Shown: positions 62,944 to 64,000 of the stretch, in pieces
Numbering within the stretch: position 1 is the first letter of the stretch
Layout: each line of letters starts with the position of its first letter
Source of the DNA: an uncultured Bacilli bacterium
Lineage (GTDB): Bacteria; Bacillota_I; Bacilli_A; RF39; UBA660
Length of the DNA stretch: 64,000 bases
Assembly (NCBI GenBank): GCA_934098385.1
Contig: CAKOOJ010000002.1
Location: 186,001 to 250,000, forward strand
Reading direction: 5' to 3'
Translations under genes and position numbers: made by a program
Notes under the pieces: generated by a model
What the model saw: the letters and a program-made list of their open reading frames with translations, nothing else
The model's database searches: none
What the model was told of the DNA's origin: nothing

Positions 62944-64000
62944 ATGTTAGGAAGTATTATAAGTTTTATAGGACAAAGTTATGAAGAAAGTAGACATATA
63001 TATAACATTATAGGTAGTGTATTAGGTATAATGTTAGCATATAAGGCAATTTATTATGCAATAGGTTTTTTATTTACAAGAAAATTTAAACCAGCTAAAA
63101 AAAATCACAAATATGGTGTTTTAGTTGCTGCTAGGAATGAAGAGACTGTTATAGGTAATTTACTCGATAGTATAAAAAAACAAGATTATCCTAAAGAATT
63201 AATTGATATATTTGTTGTCGCTGATAATTGTACTGATAAGACAGCAGACATTGCTAGAAAACATGGTGCTAAAGTATATGAAAGATTTGATAATGAGCAT
63301 AAAACAAAAGGTTTTGCATTACAATTTCTTTTTGAAAATATAAAAAATGATTATGGAATACAAAACTATGAAGGATATTTTATATTTGATGCTGATAATT
63401 TATTAAATAGAAATTATATTAGTAAAATGAATAATGCGTTCGATAGTGGAGAAAAAATAATTACATCGTATAGAAATACAAAAAACTTTGATGAAAATTG
63501 GATAGCAAGTACATATGCTATACATTGGTTAAGAAGTATAAGAAGTAATCATAGGGCACGTAGTGTTTTACATTTAGCAACTAATATACAAGGAACAGGA
63601 TTTTTATTTGCTAATGAGATAGTAAGAAATGGATGGAAATATACTGGACTTACTGAAGATAGAGCATTAACTGCTGATGCTGTAAGTCGTGGTTATGAAA
63701 TCACATATCAAGATGAAGCAGAATTTTTTGATGAACAACCTATTAGTTTAAAAGTTGCTTTAAGACAAAGACTTCGTTGGAGTAAAGGTCACTTAATGGC
63801 TTTCGTTGAATCTGGTCCACAATTGTTTGTAAATATATTCTTTGGAAAATTATTTATAAAAGATAATTGGGGTAAAGAAGAAAAAGAACGTAATATATTT
63901 GGTAAAATTGTTGAATCTATTAGACATAGATTTGCATCATATGATACATTAATGCAATTAACACCTATTGTTGTAATTAACTTAGTAAGATGGCTAATAG
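62944..64000 (+). CDS. Family 2 glycosyltransferase, 3'-truncated by the window edge
   Basis: At least 352 residues from ATG 62944. N-terminal TM helices at about 20-45, then GT2 motifs: VLVAARNEETVIGNLLDSI, VVADNCTDKTADI, the DxD-type FDADN (about 145-149), TGLTEDRALT (ED of the catalytic region) and QRLRWSKGH (Q/RxxRW). The gene continues beyond 64000, presumably into more TM helices. This is the layout of processive synthases for cell-surface polysaccharide; the product cannot be told. Confidence 0.9.
   Translation, partial: MLGSIISFIGQSYEESRHIYNIIGSVLGIMLAYKAIYYAIGFLFTRKFKPAKKNHKYGVLVAARNEETVIGNLLDSIKKQDYPKELIDIFVVADNCTDKTADIARKHGAKVYERFDNEHKTKGFALQFLFENIKNDYGIQNYEGYFIFDADNLLNRNYISKMNNAFDSGEKIITSYRNTKNFDENWIASTYAIHWLRSIRSNHRARSVLHLATNIQGTGFLFANEIVRNGWKYTGLTEDRALTADAVSRGYEITYQDEAEFFDEQPISLKVALRQRLRWSKGHLMAFVESGPQLFVNIFFGKLFIKDNWGKEEKERNIFGKIVESIRHRFASYDTLMQLTPIVVINLVRWLI

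Overview
The window comes from a very AT-rich, low-GC Gram-positive chromosome. Genes run mostly on the + strand behind AGGAGG-type ribosome sites and start with ATG, TTG or GTG. TGA is used as a stop (typA ends in TGA), so this is code 11 and not a code-4 mollicute. Gene content (secG, rnr, smpB, pcrA-ligA, truA next to ECF-type ATPases, a pheST T-box, FemAB-type ligase, GerQ, collagen-like protein) points to an uncultured, probably gut-associated member of the Bacilli/Erysipelotrichia-RF39 neighbourhood that keeps a peptidoglycan wall. The lineage is inferred.

Layout. 1-5.9 kb: end of typA, a decayed Fic gene, a FemABX peptidoglycan ligase, then secG, rnr and smpB. 5.9-11 kb: lineage-specific unknown genes and an HD-hydrolase/P-loop kinase fusion. 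11-19.6 kb: pcrA, a sugar nucleotidyltransferase, ligA, a sensor with a degenerate GGDEF domain, and BrkB. 19.8-24 kb: a double-ORF6N protein, two badly degenerate ECF-type ATPases, truA and a pseudopilin. 24.1-26.4 kb: the most interesting locus, a diversity-generating retroelement (DGR). A surface protein (24141-25781) ends in a variable repeat (VR, 25575-25702). Its template repeat (TR, 25887-26014) lies 184 bp downstream. The two 128-bp copies differ at 17 positions and every one is an adenine in the TR. No complete reverse transcriptase or Avd gene is in the window; only a short possible RT tail remains at 26234-26347.

26.4-45.4 kb: LemA, a metallo-beta-lactamase-fold hydrolase, GerQ, lysS, a CtkA-type kinase, a CYTH protein, two tandem MacB-like ABC transporters, a permease, DUF975, T-box-pheS-pheT, a deoxycytidylate deaminase, GNAT, DedA and a collagen-like protein. 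45.4-54.3 kb: a dead TetR gene, an ABC-2 type exporter, a flavodoxin fused to membrane helices, an LCM methyltransferase, an XRE regulator with a divergent partner, DUF84, an endolysin-like M23 peptidase and an SDR epimerase.

54.3-62.8 kb looks acquired. It opens with an IS3-family (IS150-like) relic and holds MarR, an acyltransferase broken by an in-frame stop, DUF6320, an ABC ATPase/FtsX pair, MerR with a 19-bp-spaced promoter, a membrane XRE protein and fragmented HNH-like pieces. It ends at a tRNA-Gly(GCC). A family 2 glycosyltransferase runs off the right edge.
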